From: Clostridia bacterium
Lineage (GTDB): Bacteria; Bacillota; Clostridia; TANB77; UBA1234
Length of the DNA: 64,000 nucleotides
Reading direction: 5' to 3'
NCBI GenBank assembly: GCA_017462965.1
Contig: JAFTQC010000062.1
Coordinates: forward strand, 87,719 to 151,718
The notes beneath the pieces are model-generated. The model did not search any database. It was not told where the DNA came from and saw only the letters and a program-made list of their open reading frames with translations. Every line of letters starts with the position of its first letter. Position 1 is the first letter of the stretch. Positions 1 through 9,484 of this stretch are shown here, one piece after another. Both the position numbers and the translations under genes were made by a program.

Positions 1-1
1 C

Positions 2-1075
2 CAGGCTGTAGTTAGAAAAAATGGCAAATATGAATTTTTTGGTGGTAACACTAAAGAGTTAGAAAAGACTACAAAAGTAAAACCAAGGGTTATTTCTCAG
101 GCTTTAAAAGAGCTTATGGGTGAGGCTAGTAACATTGTTATAATGGGGCATCAAAATATGGATGCGGATTCACTTGGTTCGGCGATGGGTATTTACAGAT
201 TAGCAAAGAGCTTAGATAAAGATGCCATGATAGTGGTTAATGATTATGGTGTTGCGATTGATGGCCTTTGCAAGAAAATTTCGAAAGATGAGCAATACCA
301 AAATGTTTTACTTTCAGAAGATGAAATTCTTTCTAGAATGACAGAAAATACACTTTTAGTTGTTGTAGATACACATTTAAACGATTATGTAAATTCTGTA
401 GAAGTATTAAAAAATGCAAGCAAGGTTGTAATAATTGATCATCATAGAAGAAGTACGGATGCTATAGAAAATGCAGTATTAACATTCCATGAAGTTTATG
501 CTTCTTCGGCAAGTGAGTTGGTTACTGAGTTATTACAGTATTCAGATACTAAGATAGTTCCTACAACTCTAGAAGCTGAATGCTTGTATGCGGGTATATT
601 AACAGATACCAAGAATTTCACACAAAAAACAGGTGTTAGAACTTTTGAAGCGGCTGCATTTTTGAAGAAAACTGGTATTGATGTTGCTTCGATAACAAAG
701 GCGTTTCAAAATGATGTTGATACATATGTAGCAATAGCTGATGTAATCCGTAATTCAGAGATTATATTTGATAATATTGCTATTGCGATTTGTCCATCTG
801 GAATAGAAAATCAAATTCAAATAACAGCGCAAGCTGCGGATGAACTATTGAATTTGAATGGAATTGAAGCATCTTTTGTATTATCAAAATATGATAATAA
901 AGTTTATATAAGTGGTCGTTCAACAGGAGAGCATAATGTTCAGATTATTCTTGAAAAATTTGGTGGCGGCGGTCATATGATGATTGCTGGTGCACAAATT
1001 GAGGGTGCTGAAGTTGAAGATGTTAAGAAACTACTTATTGATGTAATTACAGAGATGAAAAAAGAAAAATCATAA
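2..1075 (+). CDS. gdpP: Cyclic-di-AMP phosphodiesterase GdpP, C-terminal part (DHH/DHHA1)
   Basis: The frame is open from base 2, so the gene begins upstream of the window and only its C-terminal half is visible. The N-terminal sensor and degenerate GGDEF parts are missing, but the linker just before the DHH domain is present (residues QAVVRKNGKYEFF at the window edge). The DHH domain shows MGHQNMDADS, VVVDTH and the signature IDHHRR near nt 434-450, and the DHHA1 domain ends with GGGGHMMIAGA near nt 962. GdpP hydrolyses the second messenger c-di-AMP at the membrane. Its position directly before rplI and dnaB is the usual Firmicutes order. A hairpin terminator follows. Confidence 0.93.
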   Translation, partial: QAVVRKNGKYEFFGGNTKELEKTTKVKPRVISQALKELMGEASNIVIMGHQNMDADSLGSAMGIYRLAKSLDKDAMIVVNDYGVAIDGLCKKISKDEQYQNVLLSEDEILSRMTENTLLVVVDTHLNDYVNSVEVLKNASKVVIIDHHRRSTDAIENAVLTFHEVYASSASELVTELLQYSDTKIVPTTLEAECLYAGILTDTKNFTQKTGVRTFEAAAFLKKTGIDVASITKAFQNDVDTYVAIADVIRNSEIIFDNIAIAICPSGIENQIQITAQAADELLNLNGIEASFVLSKYDNKVYISGRSTGEHNVQIILEKFGGGGHMMIAGAQIEGAEVEDVKKLLIDVITEMKKEKS

Positions 1076-1094
1076 TATATTTTACAAAAGAAAA

Positions 1095-1131
1095 AGGCGA
1101 GCATAGGTTGTTTTAGTTTGCTCGCCTATTT
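1095..1131 (+). terminator. Rho-independent terminator after gdpP
   Basis: GGCGAGCA at 1096-1103 pairs with TGCTCGCC at 1119-1126 and is followed by a short T-rich tail. It separates gdpP from rplI, although rplI starts soon after and may share some read-through. Confidence 0.75.
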
Positions 1132-1161
1132 TAGAGAATTTATGAATTTGGAGGGGTTTTG

Positions 1162-1608
1162 ATGAAAGTTATTTTAACACAAGACATAAAATCTGTAGGT
1201 AAGAAGGGACAAATTATTGATGCTTCAGATGGATATGCGAGAAATTATTTGATTCCTAAAAAATTAGCTGTAGTTGCTGATGCTACTAATCTTAATGAAT
1301 TAAAAACAAAACAAGATGCTAATAAATATAAGCATGATATGACAATGGCTAATGCTAAGGAACTAGCTGAAAAAATGAAAAAATTTGAAATAACTTTTAA
1401 AATAAAAGCTGGTGATAATGGTAAAACTTTTGGAAGTGTTACTGCTAAAGATATCGCAAGTGAACTTGCAAAAAAATATTTTGTTGAAGTTGATAAAAAG
1501 AAAGTTTGTTTAGATGATGCTATAAAAACACTTGGGGTTTATAATGTTGAAATCAAATTGTTTGAAGGTATTAGCGGAATTTTGAAAGTAAATATAATTG
1601 CTGAATAG
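1162..1608 (+). CDS. rplI: 50S ribosomal protein L9
   Basis: This 148-residue protein has the typical L9 start MKVILTQDIKSVGKKG, a glycine-rich N-terminal rRNA-binding domain, a long connecting helix rich in Lys and Glu, and a C-terminal domain. L9 binds 23S rRNA near the L1 stalk. The ATG at 1162 is preferred over the in-frame TTG three bases upstream because GGAGGGG at about 1150-1156 sits at good spacing before it. dnaB follows after 30 bases, giving the conserved rplI-dnaB pair. Confidence 0.96.
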   Translation: MKVILTQDIKSVGKKGQIIDASDGYARNYLIPKKLAVVADATNLNELKTKQDANKYKHDMTMANAKELAEKMKKFEITFKIKAGDNGKTFGSVTAKDIASELAKKYFVEVDKKKVCLDDAIKTLGVYNVEIKLFEGISGILKVNIIAE

Positions 1609-1638
1609 TGATAAAATAATTCATGTGAGGGGAATAAT

Positions 1639-2973
1639 ATGAATGATGAATTATTAGGGAGAATACCGCCAAATGATATGGAAGCGGAACAGGCTGTTTT
1701 GGGTTCTATGCTTGTTGACAAAGATGCAGTTTTGACGGTTTTAGAAATTTTAAAACCTGAAGATTTTTATAGAAATGAACATGCTGAGATTTATGGTGCG
1801 ATTCTTGATTTGTATGAAGCGGGAAAACCAATTGATTTATTGACTTTGAAAGAACAACTTAGACTTCGTGGTAAATATGATGTTATAAATGGTTTTGAAT
1901 ATCTTGCATCACTTACAAATCCGATGTATTCAATTTCGAATGTTGAAAATTATGCAAATATTGTTTGGGAAAAATCAATTCTTAGGAAATTGATTAAAGC
2001 TTCAAACAAGATAAGTAAAGAAAGTTATGAAGCACATGATGATGCCACAGCAATTACTGAAAGAGCTGAAAAAGAAATTTTTAATATTGTTCAAAGAAAA
2101 AGTTCTTCGTATGCACTTATTAAAGATGTTCTTGTAGATACATTTAATAATTTGGAAGAGCTTGCAACTAGAGAAGATGGTGTTGTTGGTATTCCTAGTG
2201 GATTTATTGATTTGGATAATAGAACACTTGGTTTTATGCCAGGTCAGTTGGTAATTGTTGCTGCGAGACCGGCTATGGGAAAATCTGCGTTTGCACTTAA
2301 TATTTTAGCGAATGCATCAATTAGAGCTAAAAAGTCAGTTGTATACTTCAGTCTCGAGATGAGCAAGGAAGAATTAACAAGCAGAATTCTAGCAAGTGAA
2401 GCGATGGTTGATAGTACTAAAATAAGAAGTGGTAAGCTTGAAGATGAAGATTGGATTAGTCTTACAAATGCTTCGGGTACTTTGTCTGAAGCTAAGATTA
2501 TTTTAGACGATACTTCTGGATTTACTCCTATTGAACTTCGTGCAAAATGTAGAAAACTTAAAATGGAATATGATATTGGACTTATTGTAATTGACTACTT
2601 ACAGCTTATGGATGCTTCAAGAGTTTCAACAAGCAGACAAGCTGATATTTCTGAAATAAGTAGATCGTTAAAGGTTTTGGCGAGGGAAATTGGCGTTCCA
2701 ATAATTGCGCTTTCTCAGCTTAGCCGTGCGCCTGAGCAAAGACCTGATCATAGACCTATGCTTAGTGACCTTAGAGAATCTGGATCAATCGAGCAAGATG
2801 CCGACATTGTTATGTTTTTATATCGTGATGATTATTATAATCCTGAAACAGAAAAGAAAAATGTGGCTGAAGTAATTGTTGCTAAAAACAGAGGTGGCTC
2901 AACAGGTACAACCGAACTTCTATGGTTAAATCAATACACAAAGTTTGTTAACTTGGATAGATATCACAGTTAA
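1639..2973 (+). CDS. dnaB: Replicative DNA helicase DnaB (DnaC in Bacillus)
   Basis: 444 residues, the normal length. The N-terminal primase-interacting domain starts RIPPNDMEAEQAVLGSML. The RecA-like C-terminal domain has the Walker A motif AARPAMGKSAFAL, the Walker B-like VIDYLQLM and the DnaB motif SQLSRAPEQRPDHRP. It is the hexameric helicase that unwinds the chromosomal fork. A GTGAGGGG ribosome site precedes the ATG. tilS starts only a few bases after its stop, so the two are probably co-transcribed. Confidence 0.97.
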   Translation: MNDELLGRIPPNDMEAEQAVLGSMLVDKDAVLTVLEILKPEDFYRNEHAEIYGAILDLYEAGKPIDLLTLKEQLRLRGKYDVINGFEYLASLTNPMYSISNVENYANIVWEKSILRKLIKASNKISKESYEAHDDATAITERAEKEIFNIVQRKSSSYALIKDVLVDTFNNLEELATREDGVVGIPSGFIDLDNRTLGFMPGQLVIVAARPAMGKSAFALNILANASIRAKKSVVYFSLEMSKEELTSRILASEAMVDSTKIRSGKLEDEDWISLTNASGTLSEAKIILDDTSGFTPIELRAKCRKLKMEYDIGLIVIDYLQLMDASRVSTSRQADISEISRSLKVLAREIGVPIIALSQLSRAPEQRPDHRPMLSDLRESGSIEQDADIVMFLYRDDYYNPETEKKNVAEVIVAKNRGGSTGTTELLWLNQYTKFVNLDRYHS

Positions 2974-2990
2974 AAGAGGTGAATAAGAGA

Positions 2991-3950
2991 TTGCTTGAAA
3001 AGGTTAGAAGCATAATAGAAAAATATAATTTAATAAATAAAGATGACAAGGTGTTAGTTGGGGTTTCGGGAGGTCCTGATTCTATTACACTTTTGAATAC
3101 ATTATATGAACTTGGATATAATATATGCACAGCCCATGTTAATCATGGAATCAGAGAAAATGCAGATAATGACGAAAATTTTGTTAAAGATTTTTGTGAA
3201 AAAAGAAAAATTCCTTGTTTTATTAAAAGAGTAAGATTGAAAGAAATTGATTCTGATATGACTTTAGAAGAGCTTGGTAGAAAGATTAGATATGATTTTT
3301 TTGATGAAATTATGAAGCAAGAAAATTGTACTAAAGTAGCAACTGCTCATAACGCCAATGATAATGCTGAAACTGTTCTTATGAATATTATTAGAGGGTC
3401 TGGAATGTCTGGACTTAAAGGGATTGAAATTTCTAGAGGATATATTATTAGGCCTCTTTTAGAAGTTACAAGAAAAGAGATTGAGGAGTATTGTGAAAAA
3501 GAAAATTTAACGCCTTGTCATGATGAATCAAATGATGAAGCTATTTATACAAGAAACAAGGTCAGACTTGAGTTAATTCCGTATATTGAAAAAAATATAA
3601 ATTCTAATGTTATTAATAATATTAATAGAATGTCAGAAATAATTTCGGATGAAGAAGAATATATTAATAAACAGGTAGATATTTCGTATAAAGATTGTTT
3701 AATTGCAAAAGAAGAAGAAAGGGTTGTTTGTAACTTAAAAAAGTTTAACGAACTAGAAAAAACTATACAAAAAAGATTAATTATAAGGTTTATTGGAGAT
3801 GTTTTGGGCAATGTTAAAGATATCGAAAGAGTACATATTCAAGATGTCTTGAAACTTTGTAAAAATAATGTTGGTGGAAAATTTTTGACACCTAACAAAA
3901 ACATAAAAGTAGCAGTAAATAAGGGAATTGTAGAGTATATGAAGTTATAG
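2991..3950 (+). CDS. tilS: tRNA(Ile)-lysidine synthetase TilS, short form
   Basis: The PP-loop ATPase motif SGGPDS lies near the N-terminus, followed by AHVNHGIRENADND and ATAHNANDNAETVLMN, which are typical of TilS. The enzyme converts C34 of the CAU-anticodon tRNA-Ile to lysidine so that it reads AUA. I chose TTG at 2991 because AGAGGTG (about 2975-2981) is well spaced before it, while the in-frame GTG at 2979 lies inside that Shine-Dalgarno site. At about 319 residues it is shorter than the Bacillus enzyme and appears to lack the separate C-terminal TilS domain. I see no continuation in another frame, so it looks like a naturally short form. Confidence 0.92.
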   Translation: MLEKVRSIIEKYNLINKDDKVLVGVSGGPDSITLLNTLYELGYNICTAHVNHGIRENADNDENFVKDFCEKRKIPCFIKRVRLKEIDSDMTLEELGRKIRYDFFDEIMKQENCTKVATAHNANDNAETVLMNIIRGSGMSGLKGIEISRGYIIRPLLEVTRKEIEEYCEKENLTPCHDESNDEAIYTRNKVRLELIPYIEKNINSNVINNINRMSEIISDEEEYINKQVDISYKDCLIAKEEERVVCNLKKFNELEKTIQKRLIIRFIGDVLGNVKDIERVHIQDVLKLCKNNVGGKFLTPNKNIKVAVNKGIVEYMKL

Positions 3951-4023
3951 TTTTATTCTTTACACTTTTTTTAGACTATGATAACATATATTTTGAATTT
4001 ATTAGATAAATAAGGAGGAGCAA

Positions 4024-5841
4024 ATGAAAAAATCATTTAGAGGAATTGCACCGTTGATCATAACAATGCTATTATTATTCTTTTTAGCAGGTATGTTTGC
4101 TGATGCAGAAAATGCGAAGTCAATGTCTTATATGGACTTGCTTGCAAGTATAGAGTCTGGAGAAGTTGCAAGTATTGAACTTGCAAATGATTCTTCAACT
4201 GCTGTTGTTTTATTAGTTGGAGATTCAGAAAATTCTGATGAAATTCCAGTTAATATTCCAAGTAGAGAAGCTTTTATTGAATATGCACAAGAAGCTAGAA
4301 AAGAAGGAGCAACATTTGACTTGAAATTAGGCGAACCTTCAATGGCGCTTACATTACTTGATTATGTTACACCAATTGGTTTCGTATTAATGCTTATTTT
4401 ATTCTGGGTATTTATGATGCAAACAGTTGGTGGTGGAAAAGGTGCAATGTCTTTTACAAAGAGCAGAGCTAAACTTTTCAATCCAGAAGATAAAAATAAA
4501 ATAACATTTAAAGATGTTGCTGGATTACCAGAAGAAAGAGAAGAATTACAAGAAATTGTAGAATTTTTGAAATATCCTAAAAAATTTATAGATATGGGTG
4601 CAAGAATACCAAAGGGAGTTTTACTTGTTGGTCAACCAGGTACAGGTAAAACATTACTTGCCAAAGCTGTTGCTGGCGAGGCGGGAGTTCCATTTTATTC
4701 AATAAGTGGATCTGATTTCGTTGAAATGTATGTTGGTGTTGGTGCATCAAGAGTTAGAGAATTATTCGGTGAAGCTAAATCAAAAGGCGGACCATGTATA
4801 ATATTCATAGACGAAATAGATGCAGTTGGTCGTCAAAGAGGCGCTGGTCTTGGTGGCGGTCATGATGAAAGAGAACAAACACTTAACCAATTGCTTGTTG
4901 AAATGGATGGATTCGGAACAAATAGTGGAATTATAGTTTTGGCTGCTACAAACAGACCAGATATCTTAGATAGAGCACTTCAAAGACCAGGAAGATTTGA
5001 TAGACAAATTGTAGTTCCTGCTCCAGATGTTAAAGCAAGAGAGGAAATTTTAGCTTTATATGCTAAGAAGAAAAAATTAGGTAATGATATAGATCTTGGC
5101 GTACTTGCTAAGAATACAGCTGGTTTTACAGGTGCTGATTTAGAAAATATGATGAATGAGGCTGCGCTTATAGCTGCTAGAAAAGATAAGACAGTTATAG
5201 GAATGGAAGAGATGGAAGACGCTATGACTAAAGTTATTATGGGACCAGAAAAGAGGAGTAAAGTTATTTCTGAAAAAGATAGAAACTTAGTTGCTTATCA
5301 TGAAGGTGGTCATGCGGTTGTTAGTAGATTTTTAGAACATTCAGAGCCAGTTCATCAAATCTCTATTATTCCTAGAGGAACAGCTGGTGGATATACAATG
5401 TATAAAAATACAGAAGATAAATCATTCATGTCAAAATCTGAAATGGAAGATAAGATTGTTTCATTACTTGGTGGTAGAGTTGCAGAACAACTAATATTAA
5501 ATGATATTAGCACAGGTGCTTCAAATGATATTGAAAGAGCAAGTAAAATTGCTAGAAGCATGGTAATGAGATACGGTATGAGTGAGAAGCTTGGAACAAT
5601 TACTTTTGGAAATGATCAAGAAGAAGTGTTCCTTGGAAGAGACATAAATAATGTTAAAAATTATAGTGATGATATAGCTGCTGTAATCGATATGGAAGTT
5701 AAGAGAATAATTGATACAGGGTATGATAGAGCGAAACGTATATTAGAACAAAATGTTAATAAACTTCATACAGTTGCTAAAGTGTTATTAGAAAAAGAAA
5801 AAATCGAAGGCGACGAATTTGAAGCTATCATGAATTCATAG
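4024..5841 (+). CDS. ftsH: ATP-dependent zinc metalloprotease FtsH
   Basis: 605 residues. There are two membrane segments (residues about 8-26 and 117-137) with a short extracytoplasmic domain between. The AAA+ module follows with Walker A GQPGTGKT, Walker [12 protein letters not shown] and the second region of homology around [11 protein letters not shown]. The zinc site is HEGGH, where most FtsH proteins have HEAGH; both histidines and the catalytic Glu are kept. It degrades membrane and regulatory proteins from the cytoplasmic face. GGAGGAG precedes the ATG. The hpt gene often found between tilS and ftsH is absent. Confidence 0.97.
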   Translation: MKKSFRGIAPLIITMLLLFFLAGMFADAENAKSMSYMDLLASIESGEVASIELANDSSTAVVLLVGDSENSDEIPVNIPSREAFIEYAQEARKEGATFDLKLGEPSMALTLLDYVTPIGFVLMLILFWVFMMQTVGGGKGAMSFTKSRAKLFNPEDKNKITFKDVAGLPEEREELQEIVEFLKYPKKFIDMGARIPKGVLLVGQPGTGKTLLAKAVAGEAGVPFYSISGSDFVEMYVGVGASRVRELFGEAKSKGGPCIIFIDEIDAVGRQRGAGLGGGHDEREQTLNQLLVEMDGFGTNSGIIVLAATNRPDILDRALQRPGRFDRQIVVPAPDVKAREEILALYAKKKKLGNDIDLGVLAKNTAGFTGADLENMMNEAALIAARKDKTVIGMEEMEDAMTKVIMGPEKRSKVISEKDRNLVAYHEGGHAVVSRFLEHSEPVHQISIIPRGTAGGYTMYKNTEDKSFMSKSEMEDKIVSLLGGRVAEQLILNDISTGASNDIERASKIARSMVMRYGMSEKLGTITFGNDQEEVFLGRDINNVKNYSDDIAAVIDMEVKRIIDTGYDRAKRILEQNVNKLHTVAKVLLEKEKIEGDEFEAIMNS

Positions 5842-5850
5842 TTTATAATG

Positions 5851-5888
5851 AGATACTTAGATTAAATTTATCTAGGTATCTTTTTTTT
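5851..5888 (+). terminator. Rho-independent terminator after ftsH
   Basis: AGATACTTAGAT at 5851-5862 pairs, with one G-U, with ATCTAGGTATCT at about 5870-5881, followed by a run of eight T. Confidence 0.9.
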
Positions 5889-5930
5889 GGAAAAAAGATT
5901 AGGTATAATATTAAAAAGGGAGGAATTGTT

Positions 5931-6086
5931 ATGTCTAATGATGAATTACTAATCCAGATAAGAGAACAAGAAGAAATAAATATCCAATTGAAAAAAGAGA
6001 TAGAAGATTTAAAAAAAATAATTTCTGATTATAAAAAAAGTATTAGTCATGCGAAACAAATGATGGATAAGGCGCCAAAAGAATAA
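5931..6086 (+). CDS. Small coiled-coil protein (51 aa), unknown function
   Basis: An ATG preceded by AAGGGAGG opens a 51-codon frame rich in Glu, Lys, Ile and Leu, with a heptad-like pattern in the middle that predicts one long helix or coiled coil. A TATAAT box lies at about 5904-5909, shortly upstream. It is the first gene of a likely three-gene operon with the 80-residue and 929-residue proteins downstream. No family is recognised. The strong ribosome site and conserved operon-like layout are the main evidence that it is translated. Confidence 0.6.
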   Translation: MSNDELLIQIREQEEINIQLKKEIEDLKKIISDYKKSISHAKQMMDKAPKE

Positions 6087-6100
6087 TGAGGTGATAACAA

Positions 6101-6343
6101 ATGATGAACGATACTGAAGATTTGATAAATAAACTTTCAAAATTAAAAATTGAGTATGAATTATTATATGAGGAATTCAAAGAATTAGAGAACATTTACT
6201 TTCAAATTGAAGAGAAGGATTATGAGATTGCATTAATTATAAGAAAATTGGAAACCAAATTTCTTGAAAAAGAAAAACTTAGATTACTTGAAGAAAAAAA
6301 TAAATTAGAAAAATATATGAGGGATGTCTATGGCGGGAAATAA
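6101..6343 (+). CDS. Small coiled-coil protein (80 aa), unknown function
   Basis: GAGGTGATAACAA precedes the start; there are two adjacent ATG codons. Almost the whole protein is predicted helical and charged (repeated LEEK and EKEK-type segments), so a coiled coil is likely. It starts 14 bases after the 51-residue gene and its stop overlaps the start of the 929-residue gene, which points to translational coupling. The small helical proteins may be partners of the large one, but this is inferred from position only. No family is recognised. Confidence 0.7.
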   Translation: MMNDTEDLINKLSKLKIEYELLYEEFKELENIYFQIEEKDYEIALIIRKLETKFLEKEKLRLLEEKNKLEKYMRDVYGGK

Positions 6344-9113
6344 TTTTTATTTGTTTGGTAAATTTAAAACAAAATTACAAGATGATTATGAGGCGGAAAT
6401 AAAGGGAAAATCTAAGGAAGAAATAAAGCTTATTGATGCCAAATATACTGCTGAACTAGAAATTATAGAACAAAGATTAATGGCTGAAGATGCGGAGAAT
6501 TTCTTACAAAGGTCACTTTTCAATGCATCTATTTCTTTTTCTGATGTAGAGGCATTAAAGACGTTTCTTAGTGATGTTCGTAAAGGTGCTTATGGTGATA
6601 AAGTAAGTGGTGATAGAGTTTTTGAACTTAGTTATTTTGATGATATAAAGGCTTTGCTTTCTAAAAGTTTAGATGAATATAGAGGAAGTATTGATCGTTC
6701 TTTAGTAATTCAACATGATGAGTCTTTATCGGAAGTTCAAAAAGATACAGCGAGACTTGAAAAAATAGCTAAAAGAAAAGCTACTCTAGAGCGTGAATCT
6801 GCTGTTATGGATTATGCAGATACTGATGAATTTAAAAAAGTATTTGAACGAATGCAAAGTTGTAAAACTGTTTTAGAGAAATTTATTAATGATAGAAGTA
6901 GAAAAGAAAATTTTAATATGAATACAACCTTTCTTTCAAGAAATCGCGAAACGAGAAGGTTAGATGTCTCTGAAAAAGTGTTAGCTGATATGTTATTGGG
7001 AAGAGGAAATAGTGAAACAGAGCGTTTCAAGCTTTATCTATTTGAGCTTGCAGTTGGAGAGCGATATGCTAACATGAAAGATTTAGTAAAGCATATGAAG
7101 GCTGTAAATGCCGCTTTGCCTCTTGAACAAGATCCTACTGAAGTTGTGAGGATGAAATCTATGCTTAAAAGTTTTAGTAACATGAGAGATTTTATGAAGA
7201 AAGTTGATGCGATGAGTGAAATAAATTCACAAAATTCTAATTTGCAGAGTTTATATGATGAGGTATACAGCTTTCACAGAAATTCGGGTCAAGTATTAAG
7301 TGGTATAGATGCGGCAAGAAATGATAAGGCGAAAAAGATTGCCAGATGTGATGAAGAAAAAAATATATTAGGATTATTGAGTAGTGCAGAAAAAGGATTA
7401 TCTCATACTACTGCAAAGACTAGAACAATTGAAGCGTTGAGTAAAGATGCTGTAAATATAGATGAAATTGTTTATGCACATAAAAAATATGAAAAAGTAT
7501 CAGATATTAGTTATTTAGTTAATACGTTGAAACAGATGGATGATGAGAGAGGTAAACATGTTTTGGATACTAGTTATGTAGTAAAAGGTAAACATGAAAT
7601 GCTTACATCATATTTAGAAAGTATTTTAGATATAAATTCTTGTCAATCTGTTGATATTATGAGTGGTGTTTTAGCGAATGTAACAGATGAGCAACGTGAA
7701 AATATTAGAGCTTTTGAACTTGGAAGTTATGATAGAGCTTCTGAAGAAATGGCTTTGATTATTCAACAAAAAAGATTAGAAATGCTATTTGGACAAGATG
7801 CTATTAGAGAAGGACAAGATGGTTTGTTTTTGTATAGAGCGGGCTATATAGATCAAGAGACTGACGCGATAAGGGCTAGAATGCCAGGGGCAAAAAAACA
7901 AGTAGGTACTCACGTGGGATATGGTAGTTCGAGCAAGGAATACAAGTCACCGTTTATTTCTACTACGACAGATCCTTTAATTATGGCTACATATGTATAT
8001 AATATGGAAGAGAAAAATGCAGTAAGCGAAGAGAGAACTCCTCAAATGGTAATAGATGGGCTTGCATTACATACTATAATGTCGGATAGATTGGAATCTT
8101 TACAGACAACTCCATTTGCTATAACTGGTGAGACAGATTTTTTAAGATTATTAATGAGTTCTCCTGAAATAAGTAGTTCTCCTGAGCATTTGGACAAAAT
8201 AAATAGAAGATTAGAAGAACTTTTACATGCGAAAGTTTATACACGAGATGAAAATTTGCCGACGATGATACATCCAATAGTTGTAGAACAAGTGAATGAA
8301 CAAGAGTTTAAGGCAATAGAGGGAGTAAGGGAAGAGGGTGAGGCTTATTCTATACGTGAACTTGGTGAAGATAGAAGAAGAAAGCTTAGAGATTTTGGTA
8401 GGGCGTCATTAGAAGTACCGATAAAATCTTGTATACCAGTGAATTATGTCTCGCCGGATACGAAGAAAAGTGTGAGAGTTACGCACGAGATTGATCCACT
8501 TCAAAGTGATTTTATTCAAGCGATGGATTTTTCGGATGGAGAAAAATTAACACGTTTTATTAGAGAAAATCAGCAAGAGTCTGTGATAAGACGTCTTGAG
8601 GCGATTTTGTCTGAAGAATGGAATCCAGAATCTGATAATGAAAAAACTCTAAATCCGCTGGAGAGAGAGTTTGCAAGGTTGTATTATATTGAACGAAGAC
8701 CACTGAAAGAAATTAAAAAGATTTTTGGAGATGTTGATACGACTAAAAAATTCAATGATCCTACATTTCAACTTGCTTTATCGGAACAGTTGAGGAATGA
8801 TATTATAGGAAAATTGAGTCAAGATGATGTGATAAGAAGAAAACTGGAAAATTGTGGAATGGATATGCAGCAAGGTCAAGGAAAAGATACAGCTGGTGTT
8901 ATTCCTCATGGAGTTGAAAGAAGTGTGATTTCTGACAAAGAAGCTCCTGTTGGAAGGGCGTCATATCAAGGAATTGACGTGAATGAAGGTCAAGGAATGA
9001 GAGTTGATATAAGGATGCCTATAAAAAGGAAAAAACGTAGTGAGGCCGAAAAAGCTGCTAGGGATTATCTTGATACAATTGGAAAAAATATGCAATATGA
9101 AATATCTGAATAA
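6324..9113 (+). CDS. Large 929-aa protein with ADP-ribosyltransferase-like core
   Basis: I do not recognise the full-length family. Residues 1 to about 480 are mostly helical and charged. The middle holds a block that resembles the R-S-E class of ADP-ribosyltransferases: LYRAG with Arg505, then SPFISTTTDP (residues 542-551) like the STS strand, then an E-x-E-like EEGEA near residues 670-674. The match is by motif only and the spacing to the last motif is long. The C-terminal 200 residues are basic and charged. No signal peptide is visible. ATG at 6324 or 6330 may be used; both overlap the upstream 80-residue gene. An alternative is a structural protein with a chance motif set. Confidence 0.6.
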   Translation: MSMAGNNFYLFGKFKTKLQDDYEAEIKGKSKEEIKLIDAKYTAELEIIEQRLMAEDAENFLQRSLFNASISFSDVEALKTFLSDVRKGAYGDKVSGDRVFELSYFDDIKALLSKSLDEYRGSIDRSLVIQHDESLSEVQKDTARLEKIAKRKATLERESAVMDYADTDEFKKVFERMQSCKTVLEKFINDRSRKENFNMNTTFLSRNRETRRLDVSEKVLADMLLGRGNSETERFKLYLFELAVGERYANMKDLVKHMKAVNAALPLEQDPTEVVRMKSMLKSFSNMRDFMKKVDAMSEINSQNSNLQSLYDEVYSFHRNSGQVLSGIDAARNDKAKKIARCDEEKNILGLLSSAEKGLSHTTAKTRTIEALSKDAVNIDEIVYAHKKYEKVSDISYLVNTLKQMDDERGKHVLDTSYVVKGKHEMLTSYLESILDINSCQSVDIMSGVLANVTDEQRENIRAFELGSYDRASEEMALIIQQKRLEMLFGQDAIREGQDGLFLYRAGYIDQETDAIRARMPGAKKQVGTHVGYGSSSKEYKSPFISTTTDPLIMATYVYNMEEKNAVSEERTPQMVIDGLALHTIMSDRLESLQTTPFAITGETDFLRLLMSSPEISSSPEHLDKINRRLEELLHAKVYTRDENLPTMIHPIVVEQVNEQEFKAIEGVREEGEAYSIRELGEDRRRKLRDFGRASLEVPIKSCIPVNYVSPDTKKSVRVTHEIDPLQSDFIQAMDFSDGEKLTRFIRENQQESVIRRLEAILSEEWNPESDNEKTLNPLEREFARLYYIERRPLKEIKKIFGDVDTTKKFNDPTFQLALSEQLRNDIIGKLSQDDVIRRKLENCGMDMQQGQGKDTAGVIPHGVERSVISDKEAPVGRASYQGIDVNEGQGMRVDIRMPIKRKKRSEAEKAARDYLDTIGKNMQYEISE

Positions 9114-9118
9114 AAATA

Positions 9119-9147
9119 TTGAAATAATTGCCAAAATATGTTAACAT
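9119..9147 (+). promoter_or_regulatory. Likely promoter of the 9188-10108 pair
   Basis: TTGAAA (9119-9124), 17 bases, then TAACAT (9142-9147). An overlapping alternative is TTGCCA with TAATGT. It lies just after the 929-residue gene and gives the G+C-rich pair its own transcription start. Confidence 0.5.
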
Positions 9148-9187
9148 AATAATGTATGGAGCAATTTTTAGAAAGGGGTTTTCTGGT

Positions 9188-9463
9188 ATGGAAAACAAGA
9201 CGTACAAGGAAAGAGCAGAGCATGCACTGAAGGAGCTTTTGCTGAGCGAAAGTGACTTCAAGCCGGTGAATGAGATGCAGACGTATGCCATGGAACTGAA
9301 AGCTTTTCTGGAGGTTGGTAACCTTAACGAAAGAATGATGTTTCTGAAAGACGCTGTGAATGGAATTTACAGCAAGAAGGCGCGTTCTGGTCAGGCCTGG
9401 CTGAACCATGTGGTGGATATCACTTTTGACCTGTTTGAGGAGAACTTTTCCAAAATCAAATAA
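9188..9463 (+). CDS. Small protein (91 aa) upstream of NADAR gene, unknown
   Basis: GAAAGGGG precedes the ATG at 9188. The protein is acidic and helical with no motif I recognise. Its codons (CTG, AAG, GAG, GCG) are much richer in G+C than those of neighbouring genes, roughly half G+C by eye against about a third outside. It lies 21 bases before the NADAR-family gene with the same composition, so the two probably arrived together and are co-transcribed. It could be a partner or a regulator of that protein, but nothing in the sequence decides this. Confidence 0.75.
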   Translation: MENKTYKERAEHALKELLLSESDFKPVNEMQTYAMELKAFLEVGNLNERMMFLKDAVNGIYSKKARSGQAWLNHVVDITFDLFEENFSKIK

Positions 9464-9484
9464 TGAAAGTTGAGATGACAAAAG

